A DNA stretch of 64,000 nt from Streptomyces sp. KL109B. Lineage in GTDB: Bacteria; Actinomycetota; Actinomycetes; Streptomycetales; Streptomycetaceae. A program made the translations under genes and the position numbers. Location of the stretch: NCBI RefSeq assembly GCF_030766935.1, contig NZ_JASERL010000001.1:310001-374000 (forward strand). The letters run 5' to 3'. Below, in pieces: positions 32,559-42,636 of this stretch (position 1 is its first letter; every line of letters starts with the position of its first letter). The notes under the pieces were generated by a model, which was given only the letters and a program-made list of their open reading frames with translations, was not told the DNA's origin and ran no database searches.

Positions 32559-33788
32559 TTAGCGGGGGCGGAAGCGGCGCGCTTGGCGGCGGGTCCAGGC
32601 GGCGGCGCGAGCCCTCCGCTTGAGCCAGGCGCGCCGCCCCCGCGTCGCCGCCAGCTCCGCGAACAGCGCCTCGTAACGGTCGACGATCGGCTCCGGGTCG
32701 TAGCGGTGGGCGGAGGCGAGGGCGGCCGTGCCCATGGCCAGGCGTCCCGGCGCGTCCTCGATGAGGTCTATGAGGGTTTCGGCGAGCGCGGGCGCGTTGC
32801 CGACGGGGACCAGGCGCCCGTCGACGCCGTCCGTGATGATCTCGGCGGGGCCGAGCGGCGCGTCCGTACTCACGACCGGCACCCCGCACCGCATCGCCTC
32901 CACCAACGTCATCCCGAACGACTCCTCGTCGGACGCGCTCACCACGATCGACGCCCGCGCGAACTCGGGCTCGATCGGCGACACCGCCCCCATCAGGCGC
33001 GCCCTGCCGCGCAGGCCGAACTCGTCGATGAGGGCGCGCAGGTGGGGTTCCTGGGAGCCGCCGCCGTAGACGCGCAGTTCCCAGTCGGGGTGTTTGGCGG
33101 CGACCGGGGTGAAGGCCTCCAGGAGGAGGTCGTAGCGCTTGCCGGGGGCGAGCCGGCCGGCCGCGGCGATGATCGTCGAGGTGCCGTCGGAGGGCGGCAC
33201 GGCGGACGGCGGCACGATGTTCGGCACGGAGAGGATCCGCACCCCGGGCAGCCGGGTGGTCGCCCGGTACACCTCCGCGTCCTCCTTCGTGACCGTGACC
33301 AGCGCGTCCAGCGCCCGGTACCGCCGGGCGACGGTCTTGAGCAGTTTGCTGCTGTGGGCGTCGTGGCGGAGGTGTTCCTGGGCGATGCGCAGGGCGCGTC
33401 GCGGGGCCCACTGGGCGAGGTAGACGTTGAGGCCGGGGCGCGTTCCGATGACGACGTCGGCGTCACATCCGCCCTCCAGGTATTCGCGTACGCGAATGTC
33501 GTGGAGGTGGGTGTACTGCTTGTAGCGCTTGTCGGTGGTCGGGTAGTGCCGCGCGGGCTCGTCGTACGCGGGCTGCCGGGTGTCGGGGGCGTCCGCCCGT
33601 ACGTCCACCAGGGGTACGAGGGAGATGCGCGGGTCGACCGGGAAGCGCGGGGTCTCCCGGTGCCGGGAGAGCGAGGCGATCTCCACTTCGTGGCCGCCGT
33701 GCTCGACGAGCGCGGCGGCGAGGTTGAGCGTGGTGCGCACGGTGCCGCCGATGGCGTACGCGTTGTGCAGCAGGAACGCGATCTTCAT
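32559..33788 (-). CDS. Glycosyltransferase family 4 protein
   Basis: 409 residues from ATG 33788. GT-B fold: N-terminal LHNAYAIGGTVRTTLNLAAA (GGxxR...N donor loop), then IIAAAGRLAPGKRYDLLLEA (GRL..GKR..D) and ASDEESFGMTLVEAMRCGVP with the E(x7)E-type motif. A very basic tail (LKRRARAAAWTRRQARRF) closes it. It transfers a nucleotide- or lipid-linked sugar to an unknown acceptor, probably at the inner membrane face. It stands alone, divergent from the two-component system. Confidence 0.9.
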   Translation of the reverse strand: MKIAFLLHNAYAIGGTVRTTLNLAAALVEHGGHEVEIASLSRHRETPRFPVDPRISLVPLVDVRADAPDTRQPAYDEPARHYPTTDKRYKQYTHLHDIRVREYLEGGCDADVVIGTRPGLNVYLAQWAPRRALRIAQEHLRHDAHSSKLLKTVARRYRALDALVTVTKEDAEVYRATTRLPGVRILSVPNIVPPSAVPPSDGTSTIIAAAGRLAPGKRYDLLLEAFTPVAAKHPDWELRVYGGGSQEPHLRALIDEFGLRGRARLMGAVSPIEPEFARASIVVSASDEESFGMTLVEAMRCGVPVVSTDAPLGPAEIITDGVDGRLVPVGNAPALAETLIDLIEDAPGRLAMGTAALASAHRYDPEPIVDRYEALFAELAATRGRRAWLKRRARAAAWTRRQARRFRPR

Positions 33789-33991
33789 GTGCAAAGGCCT
33801 TCCCCGGCGGGCGGCGCACGGTGCGGGTCCGTGCTGTCCAGCGGCGTCCCGTGATCCCCCGGGATGTCCGTGGACAGCCTGCTTCCCGTGGGTAAGCCGG
33901 TGTTCCGGGGCGGGTGAGAGCCGGGTAAGAAGCCCTTCGGCCGACCGCCGATCAGGCGATCCGCCGAGGTCGAGGGGGCACACTGGGCTGC

Positions 33992-34708
33992 GTGCCACAC
34001 GCCGACGCCGCCACCCCCACCGTGCTGCTCGCCGAGGACGACCGGGCCATCCGGCACGCGCTGGAGCGGGCCCTGACCTTGGAGGGCTATGCCGTGACGG
34101 CCGTCGCGGACGGCGTCGAGGCGCTCGCGGCGGCGCACCGGGCCCGCCCCGACATCCTCGTCCTCGACGTGATGATGCCGGGCATCGACGGCCTCCAGGT
34201 GTGCCGGGTGCTGCGCGCCGAGGGCGACCGCACGCCGATCCTGATGCTGACCGCGCTGGTGGAGACCCCCGACCGGATCGCGGGCCTGGACGCGGGCGCG
34301 GACGACTACGTGGCGAAGCCGTTCGACGTGGAGGAGGTCTTCGCCCGGCTGCGCGCCCTGCTGCGCCGCGCGTCGCCGCCGCCGGACGAGCCGCCCGACC
34401 ACCAGGTCACGGCCGCCGACCTGCGCATCGACCCGGCCGCCCGCCGGGCCTGGCGCGGCGCCCGCGAACTGGAGCTCACCCGCACCGAGTTCGACCTCCT
34501 CGAACTCCTCGCCCGCAACAGCGGCATCGTCCTCGACCACGCCACGATCTACGACCGCATCTGGGGCTACGACTTCGGTCCCGGCTCGAAGAACCTCGCG
34601 GTGTACGTGGGTTATCTGCGGCGCAAGGTGGACGAGCCGGAGGGGGCGCCGCTGATCCATACGGTGCGGGGTGTGGGGTACGTCCTGCGGGACTTGAGGA
34701 GCGAGTGA
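33992..34708 (+). CDS. OmpR/PhoB-family response regulator
   Basis: 238 residues from GTG 33992, which lies 7 nt after CACACT with no binding site, so probably leaderless. The receiver domain has LLAEDDRAIRHALERAL, the phosphoacceptor Asp in VLDVMMPG and the Lys in DDYVAKPFD. The winged-helix output domain includes RTEFDLLELLARNSGIVLDH and VGYLRRKVDEPEGAPLIHTV. It is cotranscribed with the sensor kinase gene (1-nt gap). It resembles MprA-type regulators of envelope stress. Confidence 0.93.
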   Translation: MPHADAATPTVLLAEDDRAIRHALERALTLEGYAVTAVADGVEALAAAHRARPDILVLDVMMPGIDGLQVCRVLRAEGDRTPILMLTALVETPDRIAGLDAGADDYVAKPFDVEEVFARLRALLRRASPPPDEPPDHQVTAADLRIDPAARRAWRGARELELTRTEFDLLELLARNSGIVLDHATIYDRIWGYDFGPGSKNLAVYVGYLRRKVDEPEGAPLIHTVRGVGYVLRDLRSE

Positions 34709-34709
34709 C

Positions 34710-36218
34710 GTGCCCCCCGCACCACGTAGGACTCCCGCATCACGCAGGACTCCCGCACCGCACAGGCCCCCCGCTCACCACCCCGCACAGCCCGCAACGC
34801 AGCCCGCGGCACGGCCCGCCCGCCGCCCCGCGCGCAGCCTGCGCACCACCCTCGCCATCGCGTTCGCCACGGTCGCGGCCGGCGTCACCGCGCTCGTCGG
34901 GTTCCTCTCCTACGACTCCGCCGCCCGGCTCGTCCGCGTCGACCAGCAGGCCGTGTTCGACGAGGTGGTGTCGGATCTGCGCGGGCAGGTGACCCAGCAC
35001 CCGCTCACGCCCGCCGACTTCACCTCCGGCGACCCGGACCACGACGGGCCGCGCGACGACCTCACCAGGCCCGTCGGCACCGACGTCCAGGTCCTCGGCC
35101 GTGGCGGCACGGTGGTCGACAAGGGCAGCCCGCCGCTCCCGGTCGACGCCGGCAGCCGCCGGATCGCCGCCTCGGACACCCCCGGCACCCACGACGCGGA
35201 CGACGACGTGGAGATCGGCGGCGACGAGTACCGGATGGCGACCGTGGCGCTCGGCGACGGCCGGGGCGCGGTGCAGGTGGCGCAGGAGTTCAGCGACACC
35301 GAGGACCTGCTGAAGGAGTTGCAGAAGCGGACGCTGCTGTTCGCCGCCGTGGTCGTCCTCACGGCGGGCCTGTTCGGCTGGTGGCTGGCGCGCCGCATCA
35401 CCTCGCGGCTCGTCCGCCTCGCCGAGACCGCGGAGGACGTGGCGTCGACCGGACGCCTCGACGTGTCCGTGCCGGTCACCGGGGGCGACGAAGTGGGCAG
35501 CCTGGGCCGCTCCTTCGACCGGATGCTGGGGCGCCTTGCCCGCTCCAAGGACGACCAGCGCCGCCTGGTCCAGGACGCGGGCCACGAACTGCGCACCCCC
35601 CTGACCTCCCTGCGTACGAACATCTCCCTGTTGCGCCGCATCGACGAGCTGCCGCCCGCCTCCCGCGCCGAACTGGTCGCCGACCTGGCCGACGAGTCCC
35701 GCGAACTGACGGACCTGGTCAACGAGTTGGTGAACCTCGCGGCGGGCAAGGAGGACGACGAGCCGGTCGTCGAGGTGGCGCTCGCACGCCTCGCGGAGGA
35801 CGTCGCGGCGTCGGCCCGCCGCCGCACGGGCCGCGCGGTCACGGTGCGCTCCGAGGGCGACACGACGATCGCGGGCCGTACGGCCCAGCTCCAGCGCGCG
35901 CTGTCCAACCTGGTGGAGAACGCCGCCAAGTTCGACGCCGACGGCACCGGCCCCATCGAGATCGTCGTCGCGGGCGCCCCGGGCGGCGTCGTCCGTGTGG
36001 AGGTCCTGGACCGCGGCCCCGGCATCGCCCCCGACGACACGGACCGCGTCTTCGACCGCTTCTACCGCGCCCCCGCCGCCCGCAGCCTCCCCGGCTCCGG
36101 ACTCGGCCTGTCCATCGTCCGCGAGGTGGCGACAACCCACGGCGGCTCCCCGTTCGCGGCCCACCGCGAGGGCGGGGGAGCGGTGATCGGGTTCACGGTG
36201 CGGGGGGTCGGCGCGTAG
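34710..36218 (+). CDS. Sensor histidine kinase (MprB-like)
   Basis: 502 residues. The N-terminus is Arg/Pro/His-rich with repeated RRTPA units, then TM1 (LAIAFATVAAGVTALVGFLS), an extracellular loop of about 150 residues, TM2 (LLFAAVVVLTAGLFGWWLA), HAMP (RITSRLVRLAETAEDVASTG), HisKA with the phosphoacceptor His in QDAGHELRTPLTSLRTN, and HATPase_c with NLVENAAKF, DRGPGIAP and GSGLGLSIVREV. It is paired with the response regulator immediately upstream. The inducing signal is not known; the organisation suggests envelope or membrane stress. Confidence 0.93.
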   Translation: MPPAPRRTPASRRTPAPHRPPAHHPAQPATQPAARPARRPARSLRTTLAIAFATVAAGVTALVGFLSYDSAARLVRVDQQAVFDEVVSDLRGQVTQHPLTPADFTSGDPDHDGPRDDLTRPVGTDVQVLGRGGTVVDKGSPPLPVDAGSRRIAASDTPGTHDADDDVEIGGDEYRMATVALGDGRGAVQVAQEFSDTEDLLKELQKRTLLFAAVVVLTAGLFGWWLARRITSRLVRLAETAEDVASTGRLDVSVPVTGGDEVGSLGRSFDRMLGRLARSKDDQRRLVQDAGHELRTPLTSLRTNISLLRRIDELPPASRAELVADLADESRELTDLVNELVNLAAGKEDDEPVVEVALARLAEDVAASARRRTGRAVTVRSEGDTTIAGRTAQLQRALSNLVENAAKFDADGTGPIEIVVAGAPGGVVRVEVLDRGPGIAPDDTDRVFDRFYRAPAARSLPGSGLGLSIVREVATTHGGSPFAAHREGGGAVIGFTVRGVGA

Positions 36219-36361
36219 GCGTCCACAGTCGGGACCTTCGCCCTGGCCGCCAGGGACTTATGACGTCACGAATGGGTGCGAACGGTATGTGAGGGTGACT
36301 GCGGCTCGTCGGTCCCATCCGGTCCAAGGCGCCGGAGCGGGCGGGTCACGGAGGTCCCCTG

Positions 36362-36895
36362 ATGCGTATGAAGCCCGCGAAGAAGGCGAACGGGAGGCGC
36401 GAGCGCGTCGCGATAGCCCTGGTGTCGAGTTCGGCCCTCGCCGTGACCGGTCTGCTGGCGGCGACACCGGCGAGCGCCGCCGAGTACAGCTCGGCGCTGA
36501 AGGTCAGCGGAGTCGCGTACGACGCTCCCGGCCGCGACAACAACAGCCGCTACGGCGGGAACACGTACAAGGAGTACGTGAAGATCAAGAACTACTCCAG
36601 GTCCTCGACCGTCAACCTCAAGGGCTACCAGGTCAAGGACGCGGCCGGACACAGGTACACGTTCTCCAAGAACCACTATCTGCAGCCCGGCGACTACGTG
36701 AAGCTGCGCGGCGGGTACGGCACCGAGTCGGACGGCAAGAACGTCGCCTACCGCAACAACGCCAACTTCATCTGGAACAACGGCGGCGACACGATCTATC
36801 TCTACAAGCCGTCCAAGGCCCGCGCGGACGTCCACGCCTACACCAAGAGCCGTAACGACAGGGACGGCAACGGGTACATCACCTTCCACCGCTGA
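36362..36895 (+). CDS. Secreted lamin-tail-domain (LTD) protein
   Basis: 177 residues from ATG 36362 with GGAGG 7 nt before. A long signal peptide ends at TPASAAEYSS. The mature part is a single Ig-fold LTD: EYVKIKNYSRSSTVNLKGYQ, then VKDAAGHRYTFSKNHYLQPG, ending in GDTIYLYKPS. LTD proteins occur on cell-surface and nuclease-associated proteins in bacteria. Here there is no attached catalytic domain. It is likely a small secreted, wall- or nucleic-acid-associated protein. Confidence 0.88.
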   Translation: MRMKPAKKANGRRERVAIALVSSSALAVTGLLAATPASAAEYSSALKVSGVAYDAPGRDNNSRYGGNTYKEYVKIKNYSRSSTVNLKGYQVKDAAGHRYTFSKNHYLQPGDYVKLRGGYGTESDGKNVAYRNNANFIWNNGGDTIYLYKPSKARADVHAYTKSRNDRDGNGYITFHR

Positions 36896-36903
36896 GCGGG
36901 AGG

Positions 36904-37599
36904 CTACGGCCAGACCAGGCAGTACGCCTGATGTCCCGCGTCGTGCAGACGGTGGCTGAAGTCCTGCCACTCGTGGAGAAGTTGGTACACGTTGAACGCG
37001 TCGCGGGGGCCGCCCCGGTCGGGGACCGTGGACCAGATGAACGCCGCCGCGCCGACGGACTCCTCGCCGACCCCGCGCAGTGGGTCGACGACCGTCATGG
37101 GGAGTTTGACCACCGCGTAGTCGGGGTGCAGGACGACCAGTTCCAGCGGCGGGACCTTGTGCAGGGGTATGCCCTCTATGCCGGTGAGGACCATCGCGGC
37201 CATCGTCTCCGGCTTGATCTTCGTGAACATGCCGCCCATGCCGAGCTCGTCACCGCCGAGCTCCTCGGGACGCATGGAGATCGGGACGCGGGCCGCCGTG
37301 GCGCCGTCGGGCGCGCCGAAGTATTTGTAGGTCACCCCCACCCGGCCACCATTCCCGATGTCCCCGCCGTCTCCGATGTGCGCGCTGTCCGTACCCGCTG
37401 TGTCTTCCGCGGGTCGCTGGACCCGCTCCACCCTGTCCTCGCGTCGGTGCTTCCCCCGCCGGGCACGCCGGGGGCCCAGGTCGCCGGTCCCCTCGCCCAG
37501 TCCGCCACCGCGATGCATATCTCCACCCGACTGCTGCTGTTCCCCAGGGCGTGAAGCCCTTTTGTAGGCCGCCCGCCCGTCGGCGCGCAACCCGATCAT
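36904..37599 (-). CDS. Conserved hypothetical protein with disordered Gly/Arg-rich N-terminus
   Basis: About 231 residues from ATG 37599; GGGAGG is 12 nt before, and GTG 37620 in the same frame is an alternative. The first 85 residues are a basic Gly-rich low-complexity region. The conserved part (residues about 90-231) has a [20 protein letters not shown] start and [19 protein letters not shown] near the end. No domain was recognised. It converges on the LTD gene (8-nt gap) and diverges from hemL. Confidence 0.72.
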   Translation of the reverse strand: MIGLRADGRAAYKRASRPGEQQQSGGDMHRGGGLGEGTGDLGPRRARRGKHRREDRVERVQRPAEDTAGTDSAHIGDGGDIGNGGRVGVTYKYFGAPDGATAARVPISMRPEELGGDELGMGGMFTKIKPETMAAMVLTGIEGIPLHKVPPLELVVLHPDYAVVKLPMTVVDPLRGVGEESVGAAAFIWSTVPDRGGPRDAFNVYQLLHEWQDFSHRLHDAGHQAYCLVWP

Positions 37600-37725
37600 C
37601 GTGTCAGTGACCTCCCCCACGGTCCCTCGCCGAAACGTGTCGGCGTGCCGCGGCGCGAGGGGAAGTCTAGAGTCCCGCGGGTCCACGCGCTGGGGCGCGC
37701 GACAGTGGGCCGTACGCTGAGAGGC

Positions 37726-39060
37726 ATGGCAGAGGCGAACAACACTCCCTATCCCTATGAGGCACCCGCGTCGCAGGGGCTTTTCGACCGTGCGGAAGCG
37801 GTCACGCCCGGTGGCGTGAACTCGCCCGTGCGCGCGTTCCGTGCGGTGGGCGGAACGCCCCGGTTCATGGTGTCCGGTAACGGTCCGTATCTCACCGATG
37901 CCGACGGACGCGAGTATGTCGACCTCGTGTGCTCGTGGGGGCCGATGATCCTCGGCCATTCCCACCCCGAGGTCACGGCGGCCGTGCAGGAGGCCGTCGC
38001 GCTCGGCACGTCGTTCGGTACGCCGGGCGCGGGCGAGGTCGAGCTGGCCGAGGAGATCGTCCAGCGCATCGACCCCGTCGAGCAGGTGCGGCTCGTGTCC
38101 TCCGGCACCGAGGCGACCATGTCGGCGATCCGGCTCGCGCGCGGCTTCACCGGCCGGGCGAAGGTCATCAAGTTCGCCGGCTGCTACCACGGGCACGTCG
38201 ACGCGCTGCTCGCCGCCGCCGGTTCGGGCGTCGCCACGCTGGGCCTGCCGGACACCCCCGGTGTCACGGGCGCCCAGGCAGGCGACACGATCGTGCTGCC
38301 GTACAACGACATCGAGGCCGTGCGCGCCGCGTTCGCCGCGAACCCCGGCGAGATCGCCTGCGTGATCACGGAGGCCTCGCCCGGCAACATGGGCGTCGTG
38401 CCGCCGAAGCCCGGCTTCAACCAGGGCCTCAAGGACGTGTGCGCGGAGAACGGCGCGCTGTACATCTCCGACGAGGTGATGACCGGGTTCCGTACGTCGA
38501 AGGCCGGCTGGTTCGGCGTCGACGGCGTCGTTCCTGACCTGCTGACGTTCGGGAAGGTCATGGGCGGTGGCTTCCCGGCCGCCGCGTTCGGCGGGCGCGC
38601 CGACGTCATGGCGCACCTCGCTCCGGCCGGGCCGGTCTACCAGGCGGGCACGCTCTCCGGTAACCCCGTCGCCACCGCCGCCGGCGTCGCCCAGCTGCGG
38701 CTGCTCGACGACGCGGCGTACGCGAAGGTGAACGCGACCAGCGAGCAACTGCGCTCGCTCGTCTCGGAGGCGCTCACCAAGGAGGGCGTCGCGCACCGCG
38801 TGCAGAACGCCACCAACATGTTCACCGTTTTCTTCACGGGGACCGATGACAAACCAGTGACGAACTACGACGAGGCGAAGGCGCAGGAGTCCTTCCGCTT
38901 CAAGCCGTTCTTCCACTCGATGCTGGAGCAGGGCGTGTATCTGCCGCCGTCGCCCTTCGAGTCCTGGTTCCTGTCGACCACCCACGACGAGCGGGCCGTC
39001 GAGCGGATCGCGGCCGCGCTTCCGGCCGCCGCCCGCGCCGCCGCGGAGGCCACGGCATGA
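37726..39060 (+). CDS. hemL: Glutamate-1-semialdehyde 2,1-aminomutase
   Basis: 444 residues from ATG 37726 (TACGCT and GAGAGG upstream). Fold-type I PLP enzyme: [40 protein letters not shown], the DEVMTGFR aspartate motif and the Schiff-base Lys277 in [11 protein letters not shown]. It converts glutamate-1-semialdehyde to 5-aminolevulinate, the C5 route to tetrapyrrole. The stop overlaps the phosphatase gene by 4 nt. Its position close to the cytochrome c maturation genes fits haem supply. Confidence 0.96.
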   Translation: MAEANNTPYPYEAPASQGLFDRAEAVTPGGVNSPVRAFRAVGGTPRFMVSGNGPYLTDADGREYVDLVCSWGPMILGHSHPEVTAAVQEAVALGTSFGTPGAGEVELAEEIVQRIDPVEQVRLVSSGTEATMSAIRLARGFTGRAKVIKFAGCYHGHVDALLAAAGSGVATLGLPDTPGVTGAQAGDTIVLPYNDIEAVRAAFAANPGEIACVITEASPGNMGVVPPKPGFNQGLKDVCAENGALYISDEVMTGFRTSKAGWFGVDGVVPDLLTFGKVMGGGFPAAAFGGRADVMAHLAPAGPVYQAGTLSGNPVATAAGVAQLRLLDDAAYAKVNATSEQLRSLVSEALTKEGVAHRVQNATNMFTVFFTGTDDKPVTNYDEAKAQESFRFKPFFHSMLEQGVYLPPSPFESWFLSTTHDERAVERIAAALPAAARAAAEATA

Positions 39061-39749
39061 GCGTCCCGAAGTCGGGCGACGACATCACCGTCGTCCATCT
39101 GATGCGCCACGGCGAGGTGCACAACCCGGACGGGATCCTGTACGGGCGGCTGCCCGACTACCACCTGTCCGAGCTCGGCCGGCGGATGGCCGACCGGGTC
39201 GCCGAGCACCTCTCGTCCCGCGACATCACGCATGTCGTGTCGTCCCCGCTGGACCGGGCGCAGGAGACGGCGACGCCGATCGCCAAGGCGCACGGCCTCG
39301 ACCTGGACAGCGACGAGCGGCTCATCGAGGCGGGCAATGTCTTCCAGGGCAAGACCTTCGGCGTCGGCGACGGCGCGCTGAAGAAGCCGGAGAACTGGAA
39401 GCACCTGGTCAACCCGTTCAAGCCGTCCTGGGGCGAGCCGTACATCGACCAGGTCGTACGGATGATGGGCGCGCTCGACGCGGCGAAGGACGCCGCGCGC
39501 GGGCACGAGGCCGTGTGCGTCAGCCATCAACTGCCCATCTGGATCGTCCGGTCGTACGTCGAGAAGCGGCGCCTGTGGCACGACCCGCGCAAGCGGCAGT
39601 GCACGCTGGCGTCGCTGACCACGTTCACGTACCAGGGCGACAAGATCGTGTCGGTGGGCTACACCGAGCCCGCGCGTGATCTCGTCCCCGCGCATCTGCT
39701 GGCCGGAGCGAAACCGGTGAAGGGGAAGGACAAGGCGTTCGGCGCCTGA
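39057..39749 (+). CDS. Histidine phosphatase family protein
   Basis: 230 residues, ATGA overlap with hemL. The RHG-type motif is [11 protein letters not shown] (catalytic His about residue 17), with [35 protein letters not shown] and [12 protein letters not shown]. It belongs to the phosphoglycerate-mutase-like phosphatases. Coupling to hemL is conserved in Streptomyces; the substrate is not known and haem-pathway involvement is only positional. Confidence 0.9.
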   Translation: MSVPKSGDDITVVHLMRHGEVHNPDGILYGRLPDYHLSELGRRMADRVAEHLSSRDITHVVSSPLDRAQETATPIAKAHGLDLDSDERLIEAGNVFQGKTFGVGDGALKKPENWKHLVNPFKPSWGEPYIDQVVRMMGALDAAKDAARGHEAVCVSHQLPIWIVRSYVEKRRLWHDPRKRQCTLASLTTFTYQGDKIVSVGYTEPARDLVPAHLLAGAKPVKGKDKAFGA

Positions 39750-39767
39750 TCTCACGCAGCGCATCCA

Positions 39768-39800
39768 GCGAAAGGCCGCCGTCAACCGGCGGCCTTTCGC
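39768..39800. terminator. Hairpin terminator after hemL operon
   Basis: GCGAAAGGCCGCCG (39768-39781), loop TCAAC, CGGCGGCCTTTCGC (39787-39800): a 14-bp perfect stem 18 nt after the phosphatase stop. Confidence 0.9.
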
Positions 39801-39921
39801 TTACCTCTCCAAATCACCGCAAAGGCGGCCCGTTCGCCGGAACCCGCGTGTTTGCCGCGCCCTCTTCCGTGGTGCCCCCACCAATGGGGCACAGCGTGAC
39901 GAATGGGGACGGTAAGACGGT

Positions 39922-41196
39922 ATGCGGGATCGGGATGTCAGTCGCAGGGGACTGCTCGGGATCGGCGCGGGTGCGGCGGCCGGAGCCTTGCTCGCCGGGT
40001 GCGGTTCGGGCGGCGGCGCCCCGACCGTCACCGAGGAGAAGCAGGGCCGGCCGGGTCCGCCCGGCGAGCGGCCCCCGCTGCGGGCCATCGGCGACGGCTC
40101 GACCGCGTACACCGGCAGGCAGCCGCACCAGCCCGCCGCGCCCGAGCGGCTCGAACCCGGCCAGCGGCCACCGCAGTTCGTGGTCTTCTCCTGGGACGGC
40201 GCGGGCGAGGTCGGCAACGGTCTGTTCCCGCGCTTCCTGAAGCTCGCCGAGGACCACGGCGCGCACATGACCTTCTTCCTGTCGGGTCTTTACCTGCTGC
40301 CCGAGTCGAAGAAGCGCCTCTACCGCCCGCCGAACAACCCGGTCGGCGCCTCCGACATCGGCTATCTCACGGACGCCCACATCAAGGAGACCCTGACGTA
40401 CGTGCGTCGGGCCTGGCTCGAAGGGCACGAGATCGGGACGCACTTCAACGGGCACTTCTGCGTCGGCTCCGGCTCCGTCGCCGACTGGACGCCCGCGCAG
40501 TGGCGCGACGAGATCGGCCAGGCGAAGTCCTTCGTGAAGAAGTGGCGTACGCACACGGGCTGGCAGGACCTGCCCGCGCTGCCCTTCGACTACGACAAGG
40601 AGTTGGCGGGCGGGCGCACCCCCTGCCTGCTCGGGCAGGACAGCCTGCTGCCCGCCGCCCGCGACCTCGGCTGGCGCTACGACGCGTCCTCGCCCGGTGG
40701 CCGGCAGCGCTGGCCGGAGAAACGTCTCGGTGTCTGGGACCTGCCGCTGCAGGCCGTCCCGTTCCCCGGCCGCTCCTTCGAGGTCCTGTCGATGGACTAC
40801 AACATGCTCGCCAACCAGTCCCTCAACTCCACGCGCGCGCCCGCGCACAACTACCCGGCCTGGCGCGAGCAGTCGGCGCAGGCGTACATCCAGGGATTCA
40901 AGCGGGCATACGAGACGAACCGGGCGCCGTTCTTCATCGGCAACCACTTCGAGGACTGGAACGGCGGCATCTACATGGACGCCGTCGAGGAGGCCCTGAA
41001 GCACATCGCGGCGACCGCCGAGAAACACGACGACGTGCGGCTCGTCTCCTTCCGGCAGTTCGTCGACTGGCTCGACACGCAGGATCCGAAGGTGCTCGCC
41101 GAACTGCGTACGCTCGAGGTGGGACAACGGCCGGCAGAGGGCTGGCGGAAGTTCCTCGCGGCCCCCGGCGCGAAATCCCGCTCAAACCCCTCCTGA
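39922..41196 (+). CDS. Secreted Tat-lipoprotein, polysaccharide deacetylase-like
   Basis: 424 residues. N-terminus SRRGLLGIGAGAAAGALLAG then Cys: a twin-arginine motif followed by a lipobox, so a Tat-exported lipoprotein. The catalytic-type domain has FVVFSWDGAGEVGNG (NodB motif 1 TFDD replaced by SWDG), HGAHMTFFLSGLYLL, EIGTHFNGHFC and FIGNHFEDWNGG. Because motif 1 is altered, activity on GlcNAc polymers is uncertain. It lies just upstream of the cytochrome c maturation genes; the link is positional. Confidence 0.85.
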   Translation: MRDRDVSRRGLLGIGAGAAAGALLAGCGSGGGAPTVTEEKQGRPGPPGERPPLRAIGDGSTAYTGRQPHQPAAPERLEPGQRPPQFVVFSWDGAGEVGNGLFPRFLKLAEDHGAHMTFFLSGLYLLPESKKRLYRPPNNPVGASDIGYLTDAHIKETLTYVRRAWLEGHEIGTHFNGHFCVGSGSVADWTPAQWRDEIGQAKSFVKKWRTHTGWQDLPALPFDYDKELAGGRTPCLLGQDSLLPAARDLGWRYDASSPGGRQRWPEKRLGVWDLPLQAVPFPGRSFEVLSMDYNMLANQSLNSTRAPAHNYPAWREQSAQAYIQGFKRAYETNRAPFFIGNHFEDWNGGIYMDAVEEALKHIAATAEKHDDVRLVSFRQFVDWLDTQDPKVLAELRTLEVGQRPAEGWRKFLAAPGAKSRSNPS

Positions 41197-41262
41197 AGTG
41201 GGCTTTTTCGAGCGTCAGGGGGGTGCGGAAGATCCCCTAAACAGACATGCGAAACTTTTCAC

Positions 41263-41862
41263 ATGAGTGCCGCCTCCCGCGCCCCCCGCGCCGCCAAGCT
41301 GACCATTGGAGCCGCCGCGGCAGCCCTCGCGCTGACGGCGTGCGGCTCCGGTGGCACCAACGGCGGCGGCGACAGCACCAACTTCATCACCGGGTCCGGC
41401 GGCATCGCCACCGTCAAGAAGGGCGAGCGGCACAACGCCCCCGACCTGAGCGGCAAGGACCTCGAGGGCAAGAAGATCGCCATGTCCGACTACAAGGGCA
41501 AGGTCGTCGTCCTCAACGTCTGGGGCTCCTGGTGCCCGCCCTGCCGCGCCGAGGCCCCGAACTTCGTGAAGGTCGCGCACGACACCGAGAAGCAGGACGT
41601 CCAGTTCCTCGGCATCAACACCCGCGACACCAGCACCAACCCGGCCAAGAAGTTCGAAGAGGCCTACGACGTCCCGTACCCGAGCTTCTACGACCCGACG
41701 GGCCGGCTGCTCCTCAAGTTCGAGAAGGGCACGCTCAACCCGCAGGCCATCCCCTCGACGATCGTCGTCGACCGCGAGGGCAAGATCGCCGCGCGCTCCC
41801 TCAAGCCGCTCAGCGAGAAGGCCCTGCGCAAGATGGTCGCGCCGGTCGTCGCGGAGAAGTGA
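41263..41862 (+). CDS. TlpA/ResA-type thiol-disulfide lipoprotein
   Basis: 199 residues. Lipoprotein signal ending AALALTACGSGG, then a thioredoxin fold with the active site WGSWCPPCRAEAPNFVKVAH (CPPC) and cis-Pro region AIPSTIVVDREGKIAARS. ResA proteins keep apocytochrome c cysteines reduced on the outer side of the membrane. It is the first gene of a run with ccdA, resB and ccsB, all closely spaced on the plus strand. Confidence 0.93.
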   Translation: MSAASRAPRAAKLTIGAAAAALALTACGSGGTNGGGDSTNFITGSGGIATVKKGERHNAPDLSGKDLEGKKIAMSDYKGKVVVLNVWGSWCPPCRAEAPNFVKVAHDTEKQDVQFLGINTRDTSTNPAKKFEEAYDVPYPSFYDPTGRLLLKFEKGTLNPQAIPSTIVVDREGKIAARSLKPLSEKALRKMVAPVVAEK

Positions 41863-41868
41863 GCGAAG

Positions 41869-42633
41869 GTGAGCTCCTCCCTCGTCACACTCGCCGCCGG
41901 TGACACCGTCACCGACGGAGCGCTCCTCCTCGCCGTGCCCATCGCGCTGCTCGGCGGCCTCGTCTCCTTCTTCTCGCCGTGCGTGCTGCCCCTCGTACCC
42001 GGCTACTTGAGTTACGTGACCGGGATCACCGGCACCGACCTGATGGAGCAGCGGCGGGGCCGGATGGCGGCGGGCGCCAGCCTGTTCGTGCTCGGGTTCA
42101 CCGCCGTCTTCGTGTCCGGCGGTGCCCTGTTCGGCTTCTTCGGGCAGACGCTCCAGGAGTACCAGGGCGTGCTGACCAAGGTGCTCGGCGTCCTCATGGT
42201 CCTCATGGGCGTCTTCTTCATGGGGTTCATGCCGTGGATGACGCAGCGCGAGTTCCGCTTCCACCGCAAGCCCGCCGCCGGGCTCGCCGGAGCCCCGGTC
42301 CTCGGCGCGCTGTTCGGCATCGGCTGGACCCCCTGCATCGGCCCGACCCTCGCCTCCGTCATCGGCCTGTCGTCGGTGCAGAGCACCGCGGGGCGCGGGG
42401 CGATACTGACCATCGCGTACTGCCTCGGCCTCGGCGTTCCCTTCGTGCTCGCCGCGGTCGCCTTCCGCAAGGCGCTCGGCGCGTTCGGCTGGGTGAAGCA
42501 GCACTACACGTGGGTGATGCGCATCGGCGGCATCATGATGATCCTGACCGGAGTTCTTCTGCTGACGGGCGCGTGGGACGCCCTCGTCGGGCAGATGCGG
42601 ACCTGGTCCACCGGCTTCCAGGTGGGAATCTGA
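41869..42633 (+). CDS. ccdA: Cytochrome c biogenesis protein CcdA
   Basis: 254 residues from GTG 41869, 6 nt after the ResA stop. Six membrane segments with the first conserved cysteine in VSFFSPCVLPLVPGYLSYV and the second in GIGWTPCIGPTLASVIG, the redox pair that moves electrons from cytoplasmic thioredoxin to ResA. Belongs to the System II cytochrome c maturation pathway. Confidence 0.94.
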   Translation: MSSSLVTLAAGDTVTDGALLLAVPIALLGGLVSFFSPCVLPLVPGYLSYVTGITGTDLMEQRRGRMAAGASLFVLGFTAVFVSGGALFGFFGQTLQEYQGVLTKVLGVLMVLMGVFFMGFMPWMTQREFRFHRKPAAGLAGAPVLGALFGIGWTPCIGPTLASVIGLSSVQSTAGRGAILTIAYCLGLGVPFVLAAVAFRKALGAFGWVKQHYTWVMRIGGIMMILTGVLLLTGAWDALVGQMRTWSTGFQVGI

Positions 42634-42636
42634 TCC